Part shown: positions 50,589-59,488 of the stretch, one piece after another
How the letters are laid out: each line of letters begins with the position of its first letter
Numbering within the stretch: position 1 is the first letter of the stretch
NCBI RefSeq assembly: GCF_014235185.1
Contig: NZ_CP060131.1
Location: forward strand, 1,247,501-1,311,500
Reading direction: 5' to 3'
Source: Pseudonocardia petroleophila
GTDB taxonomy: Bacteria; Actinomycetota; Actinomycetes; Mycobacteriales; Pseudonocardiaceae
Length of the DNA: 64,000 bases
Notes under the pieces: model-generated
Databases searched by the model: none
Told to the model about the DNA's origin: nothing
Seen by the model: only the letters and a program-made list of their open reading frames with translations
Translations under genes and position numbers: made by a program

Positions 50589-50599
50589 GCCCGGACCGG

Positions 50600-51715
<1,116 letters not shown>

Positions 51716-51874
51716 GGTGGTTCCTCCGGGGAGGTCGTGGGCGGGCGCGCCGGGCCCCCGGGGATCCCCGGGCCTGCCTGCATGGTTGACCGGTCTGCAG
51801 GTCGACGTCGGCGCCCGGTCACTGTCGCACGGGATCTGTGCCGCGCGCCACAGTCGGTTCGGGCGCCCCGCGGC

Positions 51875-52933
51875 TCAGGCGCCCTGCGGCGGCCCGGTGC
51901 TGGAACGGACGACCAGCCGGGTGGGCACGACGACGTCGACGGGGCCCGCTGCGCCGCCGTCGAGCTGGTCGAGCAGCAGCCGGGCGGCGATCGCACCCTG
52001 CTCCCGGACCGGCTGGGCCACCGTGGTCAGGTCGAGAACCGAGGCCATCTCGTGGTCGTCGATCCCCACCACCGAGATCCGCCCCGGCACCGGCACGCTG
52101 CTGCGCCGCAGCGTGCGCACCGCCCCGATCGCCACCTCGTCGTACTCCGCGAGGACGGCCGTGGGCAGCCGCGGCCGCTCCATGATCCGCGCCATCGCCT
52201 CCGCTCCGCCCTCGATCCCGTAGGTGCCGGCCTCCACCACGTCGCCGCGGGCGTCCAGGCCGGCCGCGGCGAGCGCCTGCCGGTACCCCTGCACCCGGTC
52301 CGGCCCCGCGACGAAGCCGAACCCCTCGTCGTCCTGCCGGGTGGTGATCATGACGATGTCCCGGTGCCCCTGGTGGAGCAGGTGCCGGACCGCGTTGCGG
52401 GCGGCCGCGACGTCGTCGACGCGCACCGAGGAGACGCCGTCGAGCCGGGCCCCGAGCGTGACCAGGGGCATGTCGAGCGCCCGCAGCGCGAGCGTGTGCT
52501 CGTCGGTGAGCGGGAGCGACAGCGTGAGGACCGCGTCGACGCGGCGGGCGAGCGGCATGCGGTCGAAGAACCGGTCGCGGGCGGCGGCGTCGCCGAGGTG
52601 GTAGAGCAGGACGTCGAAGCCGGCCTCCCGCAGCGCGTCGTGGGCACCGGCCACGGCATTGGCGTAGAACCACCGCGTCACGAACGGCACGACCACGCCG
52701 ACCGACAGCGTGCGCCCCGACGCGAGTCCCGACGCGTGCGGCGAGACCGTGTAGGCGAGCTCCCTGGCCGCCTCGGCGACGCGCCGTCGGGTGGCGGCCG
52801 CGACCGTCTCGTGGCCCCGCAGCGACCGGGAGACCGTCGACGGGGAGACCCCGGCGAGCGCCGCGACGTCGAGGATGCTCGCGTGCCGTGGGCGGCGGTC
52901 CGGCCGAGCTGCGTCCTCAGTGCCTTCCGCCAT
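51875..52933 (-). CDS. LacI-family transcriptional regulator
   Basis: A 352-residue repressor. The HTH is at 19-40 (SILDVAALAGVSPSTVSRSLRGHETV), the hinge at RVAEAARELAYTVSPHASGLASGRT, and the periplasmic-binding-like domain follows (SVGVVVPFVTRWFYANAVAGAHDALREAGFDVLLYHLGD). DHEMASVLDLTTVAQPVREQGAIAARLLLDQLDGG closes it. It should sense the imported sugar. The gene is divergent from the binding-protein gene, and a LacI-type operator lies in the shared region, so it very likely controls the transporter and itself. The protein ends just before the ATPase promoter region. Confidence 0.92.
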   Translation of the reverse strand: MAEGTEDAARPDRRPRHASILDVAALAGVSPSTVSRSLRGHETVAAATRRRVAEAARELAYTVSPHASGLASGRTLSVGVVVPFVTRWFYANAVAGAHDALREAGFDVLLYHLGDAAARDRFFDRMPLARRVDAVLTLSLPLTDEHTLALRALDMPLVTLGARLDGVSSVRVDDVAAARNAVRHLLHQGHRDIVMITTRQDDEGFGFVAGPDRVQGYRQALAAAGLDARGDVVEAGTYGIEGGAEAMARIMERPRLPTAVLAEYDEVAIGAVRTLRRSSVPVPGRISVVGIDDHEMASVLDLTTVAQPVREQGAIAARLLLDQLDGGAAGPVDVVVPTRLVVRSSTGPPQGA

Positions 52934-52986
52934 CAGACCGCCCTTCTATCACGGTACCGCCGAGCGGACGAATCCCTTCTTCGTGA

Positions 52987-53000
52987 TGCACACGCTTGCA
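52987..53000. promoter_or_regulatory. LacI-type operator candidate
   Basis: tgcacacgcttgca (52987-53000) has TGCA-in-inverted-repeat arms around a central CG, the pattern of LacI/GalR operators. It lies 54 bp before the lacI-like start and 176 bp before the binding-protein start. A weaker site, gcaaacgttgtc (53107-53118), is nearer to the binding-protein gene. Confidence 0.55.
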
Positions 53001-53175
53001 CCGAGACCCGCGAGGACAACCGCCAGGTCAGGCGTGCATAGTCACGAAAAAGTAACGCGGACTTCACTCTATCCATGCGGGTATGACCCGTGCCACTCTG
53101 CTGAGCGCAAACGTTGTCTCGGCGTCGTACGCCCGGGACGCGCCACGGTCGACACAGCACAGAAGGGAGCCGCTC

Positions 53176-54471
53176 ATGCGCCGCAGGTCAACCGCGCTCG
53201 GAGCCATGACGGCCATCGCCGCACTCGTCCTCACCGCGTGCGGCGGGGGCGGCGGGGGCGGCGGCGGCACGGCCGGCACCGCACTGGAGGGCACCGGCCC
53301 GATCACGCTGGTGCAGGGCAAGGACGTGTCCGGGTTCGTCCAGGGGATCCTCGACGAGTGGAACGCCGCCCACCCCGACGAGACGGTCACCCTGATCGAG
53401 CTGCCGGAGAGCGCCGACGCGCAGCGCCAGCAGATGATCCAGAACGCCCAGGCCCAGTCCAACGCCTTCGACGTGCTCGTCGTCGACAACGTCTGGACCG
53501 CGGAGTTCGCGGCCAACCGGTACATCGTCGAGCTGCCCGAGGACCAGTTCCCCGTCGACGACATGCTGCCGCCGGTGATCGACTCGGCGCGCTACCTCGA
53601 CAAGCTCTACGCGGTGCCGAACTCCTCCGACGGCGGGATGCTCTACTACCGGACCGACCTGCTGGAGGCCGCCGGAATCACCGCCCCGCCCACCACCTGG
53701 GCCGAGCTCGGTGAGCAGTGCGCCGCGATCCAGGCCACCCCGCAGGGCGCGGGCGTCGCCTGCTACGCCGGTCAGTTCGAGAAGTACGAGGGCCTCACCG
53801 TCAACTTCGCCGAGGTCGTCAACGGCGCGGGCGGCGTCATCACCGAGGACGACGGCACCCCCAACGTCAACACCCCCGAGGCGCGGGCCGGTCTCGACTT
53901 CCTGGTCAACGGCTTCGCCAGCGGCGAGATCCCGGCCGAGGCGATCACCTACAAGGAGGAGGAGGGCCGTCGCGCCTTCATGGAGGGTCGCCTGATCTTC
54001 CAGCGGCAGTGGCCCTACCAGTACTCCCTGGCCAACGCGACCGACGGCTCGTCGTCGGTGGCCGGCAACTTCGCCGTGGCGCCGCTGCCCGGCCTGGACG
54101 GGCCCGGCGTGTCCAGCCTCGGCGGCCACGCGCTCGGCATCTCCACGTTCTCCCAGAACAAGGCCACCGCGCTGGAGTTCATCAAGTTCTACACGACGCT
54201 GGAGAACAGCCAGAAGTACCTGGAGCTGGCCTCGCAGGCCCCGATCTACACCTCCATCTACGACGACCCGGCCCTGCAGACCGAGTTCCCGTACCTGCCC
54301 GTCCTGAAGGAGTCGATCCTCACCGCGGTCCCGCGTCCGAAGGTGGTCCGCTACGGCGACGCCACCCTCGCCATCCAGGACGCCGCGTACGGCGCACTGA
54401 CCGGCGAGATGACCTCGGAAGAGGCCCTGACGCAGCTGCAGACCCAGCTCGAGGCACTCACCACCAACTGA
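53176..54471 (+). CDS. Sugar ABC transporter substrate-binding lipoprotein
   Basis: A 431-residue binding protein of family 1 (CUT1). Lipobox ALVLTAC (Cys22) followed by a glycine run. Typical segments: SGFVQGILDEWNAAHPDETVTLIELPESADAQRQQMIQNAQAQSNAFDVLVVDNVWTAEFAANRYI and NSSDGGMLYYRTDLLEAAGITAPPTTWAELGEQCAAI (parts shown). Later GRLIFQRQWPYQYSLAN and LGGHALGISTFSQNKATALEFIKFYTTLENSQKY. The Trp residues in VDNVWTAEF and RQWPYQY suit stacking on a sugar. Ligand is likely an oligosaccharide, perhaps trehalose-like, not proven. ATG 53176 has agaagggag at 53,161-53,169. Confidence 0.93.
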   Translation: MRRRSTALGAMTAIAALVLTACGGGGGGGGGTAGTALEGTGPITLVQGKDVSGFVQGILDEWNAAHPDETVTLIELPESADAQRQQMIQNAQAQSNAFDVLVVDNVWTAEFAANRYIVELPEDQFPVDDMLPPVIDSARYLDKLYAVPNSSDGGMLYYRTDLLEAAGITAPPTTWAELGEQCAAIQATPQGAGVACYAGQFEKYEGLTVNFAEVVNGAGGVITEDDGTPNVNTPEARAGLDFLVNGFASGEIPAEAITYKEEEGRRAFMEGRLIFQRQWPYQYSLANATDGSSSVAGNFAVAPLPGLDGPGVSSLGGHALGISTFSQNKATALEFIKFYTTLENSQKYLELASQAPIYTSIYDDPALQTEFPYLPVLKESILTAVPRPKVVRYGDATLAIQDAAYGALTGEMTSEEALTQLQTQLEALTTN

Positions 54472-54493
54472 CGCAGCCGGAGCAGAACCGAAC

Positions 54494-54528
54494 GGGCGGT
54501 GGACGGACGGCACGTCCGTCCACCGCCC
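54494..54528 (+). terminator. Intra-operon hairpin between binding protein and permease
   Basis: gggcggtggacggac (54494-54508) pairs perfectly with 54514-54528, five-base loop. Located between the binding-protein stop and the first permease start, it probably acts as partial terminator or RNA stabiliser so that more binding protein than permease is made, as in other sugar ABC operons. Confidence 0.8.
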
Positions 54529-54548
54529 CTTCGTCGAGGAGGTCGGAA

Positions 54549-55562
54549 ATGGCAACCATCGAGGCGCCGGCGCAGAAGAAGCCCCCGCCCACCACCCACG
54601 GGGACAAGGACACCCGGCAGCAGGGCAAGCTGGCGCGGATCCTGCTCACGCCGACGATGCTCGTACTGCTCATCGTCATCGGCTACCCGATCCTGGCGGG
54701 CACGTACCAGTCGCTGTTCAGCCAGAGCCAGGGCGTCGACGAGTCCGGCTTCGTCGTGCAGGGCGACCAGTTCGTCGGGCTCGACAACTACACCGCGATC
54801 TTCACCGGCGCGGCGGGCGAGCGCTTCTGGAACGCCTTCTACAACACCACGTACTTCACCGTCGTCACCGTCACGCTCGAGGTGATCCTCGGCATCGCGA
54901 TGGCCCTGATCATGAACCGCGCGTTCCGCGCCAAGGGCATCATCCGCGCCAGCATCCTCATCCCGTGGGCGATCCCGACGGTGGTGTCCGCGCTGCTGTG
55001 GCGCTGGATCTTCGACGCCAACGGCATCGCGAACGACCTGCTCGGCACGCAGGTGCTGTGGTCGACCGACGGGGCGCAGGCCCAGTGGGCGATCATCATC
55101 GCCGACGTCTGGAAGACCTCGCCGTTCATCGGCCTGCTCGTGCTCGCCGGCCTGCAGGTCATCCCGGCCGAGGTGTACGAGGCGGCCAAGGTCGACGGCG
55201 CCAGCGCCCTGCGCCAGTTCTGGAGCATCACGCTCCCGCTGGTGAAGCCCGCGCTGCTGGTGGCGGTGCTGTTCCGCATCCTCGACGGGCTGCGGATGTT
55301 CGACCTGCCGTTCGTGCTGGTGGGCCAGGGCAAGCCGAGCGTCGAGACGGTGTCGATCCTCGCGTTCCTGGAGAACTCCAACGTCCGCTTCGGGGCGGCC
55401 GCGGCGTACGCGGTGCTGCTGTTCCTCTACATCGTCGTCGTCGCCTACGCCTTCGTCCGCCTCCTCGGCGCCGACCTCATCGGCGACGCCAAGCAGAAGA
55501 CGCCCAAGCCCGCCGGTGGCCGACGCCGCCTGCGCACCGTCGCCAAGGGAGACATGCCGTGA
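54549..55562 (+). CDS. Sugar ABC transporter permease (MalF-like)
   Basis: A 337-residue membrane permease, first of the pair. Helices: ILLTPTMLVLLIVIGYPILAGTYQSLF; NTTYFTVVTVTLEVILGIAMALIM; IIRASILIPWAIPTVVSALLWRWIF; AIIIADVWKTSPFIGLLVLAGLQ; LLVAVLFRILDGLRMFDLPFVL; AAYAVLLFLYIVVVAYAFV. The EAA loop is EVYEAAKVDGASALRQFWSITLP, which docks on the ATPase. Start ATG 54549 follows gaggaggtcggaa. The stop overlaps the next permease (GTGA). Confidence 0.94.
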   Translation: MATIEAPAQKKPPPTTHGDKDTRQQGKLARILLTPTMLVLLIVIGYPILAGTYQSLFSQSQGVDESGFVVQGDQFVGLDNYTAIFTGAAGERFWNAFYNTTYFTVVTVTLEVILGIAMALIMNRAFRAKGIIRASILIPWAIPTVVSALLWRWIFDANGIANDLLGTQVLWSTDGAQAQWAIIIADVWKTSPFIGLLVLAGLQVIPAEVYEAAKVDGASALRQFWSITLPLVKPALLVAVLFRILDGLRMFDLPFVLVGQGKPSVETVSILAFLENSNVRFGAAAAYAVLLFLYIVVVAYAFVRLLGADLIGDAKQKTPKPAGGRRRLRTVAKGDMP

Positions 55563-56470
55563 CCGTCGCCATCGGCGCCCCCCAGCAGGGTGAGGCGCAG
55601 GACGCCGCCGCCGTACCGGAGGGCAGGCGCCGGTTCCAGCCGACCGGCAGCTGGGGCCAGTACGCCGCCTACCTCGGCATCACGGCCCTCATCGTCTACT
55701 GCCTCGCGCCGTTCTACTGGATGCTCGTCACGAGCCTGCGGCGGCCAACCGACACGTTCGACACCGCGATCGTGCCGTCGCCGCCGTCGTTCCAGAACTT
55801 CGTCGACGTGTTCGACCCGAAGAACAACTTCGCGATCGCGCTCGGCAACAGCGTGATCGTCGCGGGCATCACCACCGTGCTCGTGCTGGTCATCGGCACG
55901 TTCGCGGCCTACGCGCTGGCCCGCCTGGAGTTCCGCGGCAAGAACCTCGCGCTGGGCATCATCATCGCGACGTCGATGTTCCCCGGCATCGCGATGGTGA
56001 TCCCGCTGTTCAAGCTGTTCACCGACATCGGCTGGATCAACTCCTACCAGGCGCTGATCCTGCCGGCGATGTCGTTCGCGCTGCCCCTCGCGGTCTGGAA
56101 CCTCACCGCGTTCTTCCGGCAGATGCCCGCGGAGCTGGAGCAGGCGGCCATGATCGACGGGTGCACCCAGGGCCAGGCGTTCCGGCTGGTCATCCTGCCG
56201 CTGGCCGCGCCGGGCGTGTTCACCACCGCGATCATCGTGTTCGTCGCGGCCTGGAACGAGTACATCATCGCCCTGACCATGACCAACCGGGCCGACATCC
56301 GCACGGCGTCGGTGGCGGTCACGTTCTTCACCGGCACCACCGGCCGGGACATCCCGACCGGCAGCATCATGGCGGCGGGCATCATCCTCACCGTGCCGCT
56401 GGTGATCATGGTGCTGATCTTCCAGCGCCGGATCGTCGCCGGGCTCACCGCCGGCGGGGTGAAGTCCTGA
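55559..56470 (+). CDS. Sugar ABC transporter permease (MalG-like)
   Basis: A 303-residue membrane permease, second of the pair. Six helices, for example YAAYLGITALIVYCLAPFYWMLVTSL, SVIVAGITTVLVLVIGTFAAYALARLEF and GIIIATSMFPGIAMVIPLFKLF. The EAA loop reads ELEQAAMIDGCTQGQAFRLVILPLAAPG, with the Gly characteristic of the motif. FVAAWNEYIIALTMT is a typical MalG segment. GTG 55559 overlaps the stop of the first permease. The operon ends with a hairpin at 56,490. Confidence 0.94.
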   Translation: MTVAIGAPQQGEAQDAAAVPEGRRRFQPTGSWGQYAAYLGITALIVYCLAPFYWMLVTSLRRPTDTFDTAIVPSPPSFQNFVDVFDPKNNFAIALGNSVIVAGITTVLVLVIGTFAAYALARLEFRGKNLALGIIIATSMFPGIAMVIPLFKLFTDIGWINSYQALILPAMSFALPLAVWNLTAFFRQMPAELEQAAMIDGCTQGQAFRLVILPLAAPGVFTTAIIVFVAAWNEYIIALTMTNRADIRTASVAVTFFTGTTGRDIPTGSIMAAGIILTVPLVIMVLIFQRRIVAGLTAGGVKS

Positions 56471-56489
56471 CCGCGTGAGCTCAGGCGAA

Positions 56490-56521
56490 CGGCGGGGTCC
56501 GGCTGCGGCCGGGCCCCGCCG
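56490..56521. terminator. Terminator of sugar ABC operon
   Basis: cggcggggtccggc (56490-56503) pairs with 56508-56521 with one G-T pair, loop of four. It lies 19 bp after the second permease stop and 17 bp before the convergent glycosidase stop, so it can act on both. Confidence 0.8.
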
Positions 56522-56537
56522 TCGCCGTTCCGGTCGG

Positions 56538-57539
56538 TCAGCCCGCGGCGCGCTCGGCCAGGCCCAGCGCGTAGTCCGGGTACCACTGCCCGGCCTCCGG
56601 CTCGCCGGGGCGGCATGCGCCGTCGGACTCGCCGGGGCGCTTGACCCACAGCAGCGCGTCCACCAGGGGGTGGCCCGCGTCCAGGGTCGGGGCGGCGCCG
56701 AGCGCGCGGCCGGGCGGGTTGCAGAAGCTGGGTGCCCCGTCGATGTCCTCCTCCGGCGGGGCACCCGCACCGTTGCGGCTGGTGTCGACGACGAACCGCG
56801 CCCCGTCGAGGCGCTCCGAGATCGCCGTGCCGAACGCGATGTTCTCCTCGGTCGTGCGGAAGTTCGCGACGTTGAGGGAGAACCCGTCGGCCCGGTCCAC
56901 CCCGGACCGCTCCAGCGCGCCGGCGAGCGCGTCGGGGTCGGAGATGAAGCCGGGGTTGCCCGCGTCGAGGTAGACGGTGGCGCCCGCGGCCGTGAGCTCG
57001 TCGATCGCCGCGCCCAGGAGCTCGTAGCGCTCGTCGCGCAGCTCCCCGTCGACGCAGCCGGACAGCTCGTGCGGCACGGCGTCGGGCTCGAGGATCACGG
57101 TGGCGCCGCTGCCGTCGAGGGCGAGGGACAGCGCGGCGACCCAGGACCGGTAGTAGTCCCCGTCGGGCGCCCCGCCGCCGGAGAAGCTGCCGCAGTCGCG
57201 GTGCGGGATGTTGTAGGCCACGAGCAGCGGGCGCGCGCCCGCGGCGGCCGCACGCCCCACGTACTCCGCCGCCTGCGCGCGCACCTGCTCGGCGTCGCCG
57301 GTGACCCAGAGCGGGAACGGCTGCCCGGAGATGCGGCGGATCAGCGCGGCGTCCTCGGTGCGGCCCTCGGCCTCCCAGCGCGACGCCTGCCCGGCGGCCG
57401 CGGTGTCCGGGTCGACGTAGAAACCCGACCCCGACACGACGGCGGCCGGGACGGGGGCCGGGGCGTCGGCGGGCGGTGCGGAGCAGCCCGCCGCCACCCC
57501 CACCGCGAGCAGCGCAGCCAGTGCACGGGCGGGCCTCAC
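56538..57539 (-). CDS. cslZ: Glycoside hydrolase family 6 (CslZ-type endoglucanase lipoprotein)
   Basis: A 333-residue exported lipoprotein (lipobox VGVAAGC, Cys19) of GH6, the cellulase/endoglucanase family. LLVAYNIPHRDCGSFSGGG is the GH6 signature with catalytic Asp context; ATVILEPDAVPHELSGC carries the acid; VYLDAGNPGFISDPDALAGAL, GFSLNVANFRTTEENIAFG and FVVDTSRNGAGAPP complete the family pattern. CNPPGRALGAAPTLDAGHPLVDALLWVKRPGESDGAC is the typical end. Start GTG 57539 overlaps the glxA stop (GTGA). In Streptomyces, cslZ works with cslA and glxA in making and trimming a beta-glucan at hyphal tips. Confidence 0.92.
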   Translation of the reverse strand: MRPARALAALLAVGVAAGCSAPPADAPAPVPAAVVSGSGFYVDPDTAAAGQASRWEAEGRTEDAALIRRISGQPFPLWVTGDAEQVRAQAAEYVGRAAAAGARPLLVAYNIPHRDCGSFSGGGAPDGDYYRSWVAALSLALDGSGATVILEPDAVPHELSGCVDGELRDERYELLGAAIDELTAAGATVYLDAGNPGFISDPDALAGALERSGVDRADGFSLNVANFRTTEENIAFGTAISERLDGARFVVDTSRNGAGAPPEEDIDGAPSFCNPPGRALGAAPTLDAGHPLVDALLWVKRPGESDGACRPGEPEAGQWYPDYALGLAERAAG

Positions 57540-59488
57540 GTCACCTGCACCCATCTCGCGACCGACGGCGTGCCCTCGTCGTCGACCAGGAACAGCATGT
57601 AGAAGCCCGGCGGCACCAGCGTGGCCTCGCCCGGGACGGTCAGCCCCAGCGTGCCGTCCGGGCGCCGCTCGACGTCGAGCGCGACGCTGCGCTGCTCCAG
57701 GTCGGTGACGTGCGTCGCGGCGCTCGGCCGGATCAGCCGGGCGCGGTCGATCCGCGGGGCGTCGGGCGTGGCGACCGTCATCGTCTCCCCGAGCGCGACG
57801 GCCGCGGGCGCGTCGGTGATCTGCGGTCGCTCGCCGTGGAACAGGTAGGGCGGCGTGTAGATCTCCAGCCGGTGCTCGAACTCGGCGTCGCGGGTGTTGA
57901 GCGGGTCGGAGAACAGGGCGTCGCCGCCCATCACGACGACCTGCCCGTTCGGCAGCAGGACGCCGGCCGAGTGGTAGTCGCGGCCCACCGAGGACTCCGC
58001 GGCGGGCCGCAGCGTGTTCGACGACGGCGTGTACAGGCTCGCCTCGAAGATGTGGCTCTGCCCCTTGCCCCGGTAGTCGCGGGAGCCGCCGGCGATGAGG
58101 ATCTCGTCGGTCGGCAGCGTCACGACGTTGGGGTAGCGCGTGGGCTGGGGCAGGTCGGGCCCCGGCGTGTAGGCGGGCTGCTCGGCCGTCAGGTCGATGA
58201 CGTCGGTGCGCGCGGTGGACAGCGGGGACTCCCCCACCCCGCCCCCGCCGACGACGAGCATCCGCTGGTCCTGCACCGGACCCGCCCACACCGATCCGGA
58301 GGTCTCCATCATGTCGGGGTCGCGCAGCCCGGGCACGGGCTCGAAGGTGTTGTCCCCCAGCCGCCAGAAGCCGGGGACCCGCCCCTCCTCGGCGGGCCCG
58401 TACCCCGTGCTCGATCCGGTGTAGAACAGCTCGCCGGGTTCCGCCGTCTGGAACAGCGCGGGGTAGGTCGGGAAGTACCGGAACAGGTCGGGGCGCTCGG
58501 TCCAGGTCTTCGTCGCCGGGTCGTAGACCTCGTTCTGGCCGGGCAGGATCTGCCCGGTTCCGTCGAGGCCCGACACCGACAGCACGGTGCCGTCCGACAG
58601 CGGGGTGAGGCTCGGGTACCAGCGCTCGTGCACCATGTCCCCGACGCGCACGTACTCCTCGGTGACCGGGTCGAACTCGAACGAGTCGGCGATCCCCTGG
58701 TAGTCCTGCTTGTCGAGGTCCATGTCCTCGGCCAGGCCGTAGAAGTTCTCCGCGTCGGCGCCGGTCAGCCCCGTGATCGCGTACTGGGCCGGGTCGGCGG
58801 TGACGCCGGGGGCGCCCTCGACCTCGGCCTCCACCCACACCACCGTCTCGCTCGCGGTGACCGTCGCCGAGCCGTCGCGCGCGATCTCCTTCTGCGCGGG
58901 CGGCACCGTGAACGCGTTCGTCGCGCGGTAGGACTTGCCGTCGGGGGCGACGAACTCGGTGCCCTCCGGGAAGTCGCGCCCGGCGTCGGGGAACTCGTTC
59001 TTCACGCGCATCGCGCCGGCCGCGAGCCGGACGTCCCCCTCGAGCACCTCGTAGCGCTGCGTCCCTCCGGCGACGAGCAGCCGGCCGTCGGAGAGGAACG
59101 CGTGCCCGGCGCAGAACATGTCGGCCGGGGTCAGCACCGTGCGGGTCTGGCCGGTGACCGGGTCGTAGATCAGGCTCCGGAACGTGCCCGCGTCGAACTG
59201 CGCGCGGTCGTTGCCGGAGCCGGCGATGATCAGCAGCCTGCCGGTGGGCAGGAGCGCGGCGTGGATCGCGTTGATCTGCTGGTCCTCCGGCAGCTCGACG
59301 ACGTCCCAGTGGCCGAACTCGGCCTTGTACTCCGGGCTGTCGATCAGCTGCTGGTGGCGCATCTCGGTGACGAAGGCGACCGCGGGCGGGACGTTCACCG
59401 CGATCAGCACGGTGGGCGCCAGGATGATCGTGAGGATGCGCCCGCGCCGGATGATCGCGGACAGGGTTCTGCGCAGCAGGCGCCTCAC
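57536..59488 (-). CDS. glxA: GlxA-type radical copper oxidase (galactose-oxidase-like)
   Basis: A 650-residue protein anchored by an N-terminal helix (ILTIILAPTVLIAVNVPPAVAFV), with a seven-bladed kelch-like propeller and a C-terminal DUF1929/E-set domain. The copper-site residues of the galactose-oxidase family are recognisable: Cys in MFCAGHAFLSDGRLLVAGGT, Tyr in ERWYPSLTPLSDGTVL (these two form the Cys-Tyr cross-link), Tyr-His in RDYHSAGVLLPNGQVVVMGGD and His in SAATHVTDLEQR. GlxA of Streptomyces oxidises the nascent CslA glycan and needs copper; the same role is very likely here. GTG 59488 overlaps the cslA stop (GTGA). Confidence 0.93.
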   Translation of the reverse strand: MRRLLRRTLSAIIRRGRILTIILAPTVLIAVNVPPAVAFVTEMRHQQLIDSPEYKAEFGHWDVVELPEDQQINAIHAALLPTGRLLIIAGSGNDRAQFDAGTFRSLIYDPVTGQTRTVLTPADMFCAGHAFLSDGRLLVAGGTQRYEVLEGDVRLAAGAMRVKNEFPDAGRDFPEGTEFVAPDGKSYRATNAFTVPPAQKEIARDGSATVTASETVVWVEAEVEGAPGVTADPAQYAITGLTGADAENFYGLAEDMDLDKQDYQGIADSFEFDPVTEEYVRVGDMVHERWYPSLTPLSDGTVLSVSGLDGTGQILPGQNEVYDPATKTWTERPDLFRYFPTYPALFQTAEPGELFYTGSSTGYGPAEEGRVPGFWRLGDNTFEPVPGLRDPDMMETSGSVWAGPVQDQRMLVVGGGGVGESPLSTARTDVIDLTAEQPAYTPGPDLPQPTRYPNVVTLPTDEILIAGGSRDYRGKGQSHIFEASLYTPSSNTLRPAAESSVGRDYHSAGVLLPNGQVVVMGGDALFSDPLNTRDAEFEHRLEIYTPPYLFHGERPQITDAPAAVALGETMTVATPDAPRIDRARLIRPSAATHVTDLEQRSVALDVERRPDGTLGLTVPGEATLVPPGFYMLFLVDDEGTPSVARWVQVT

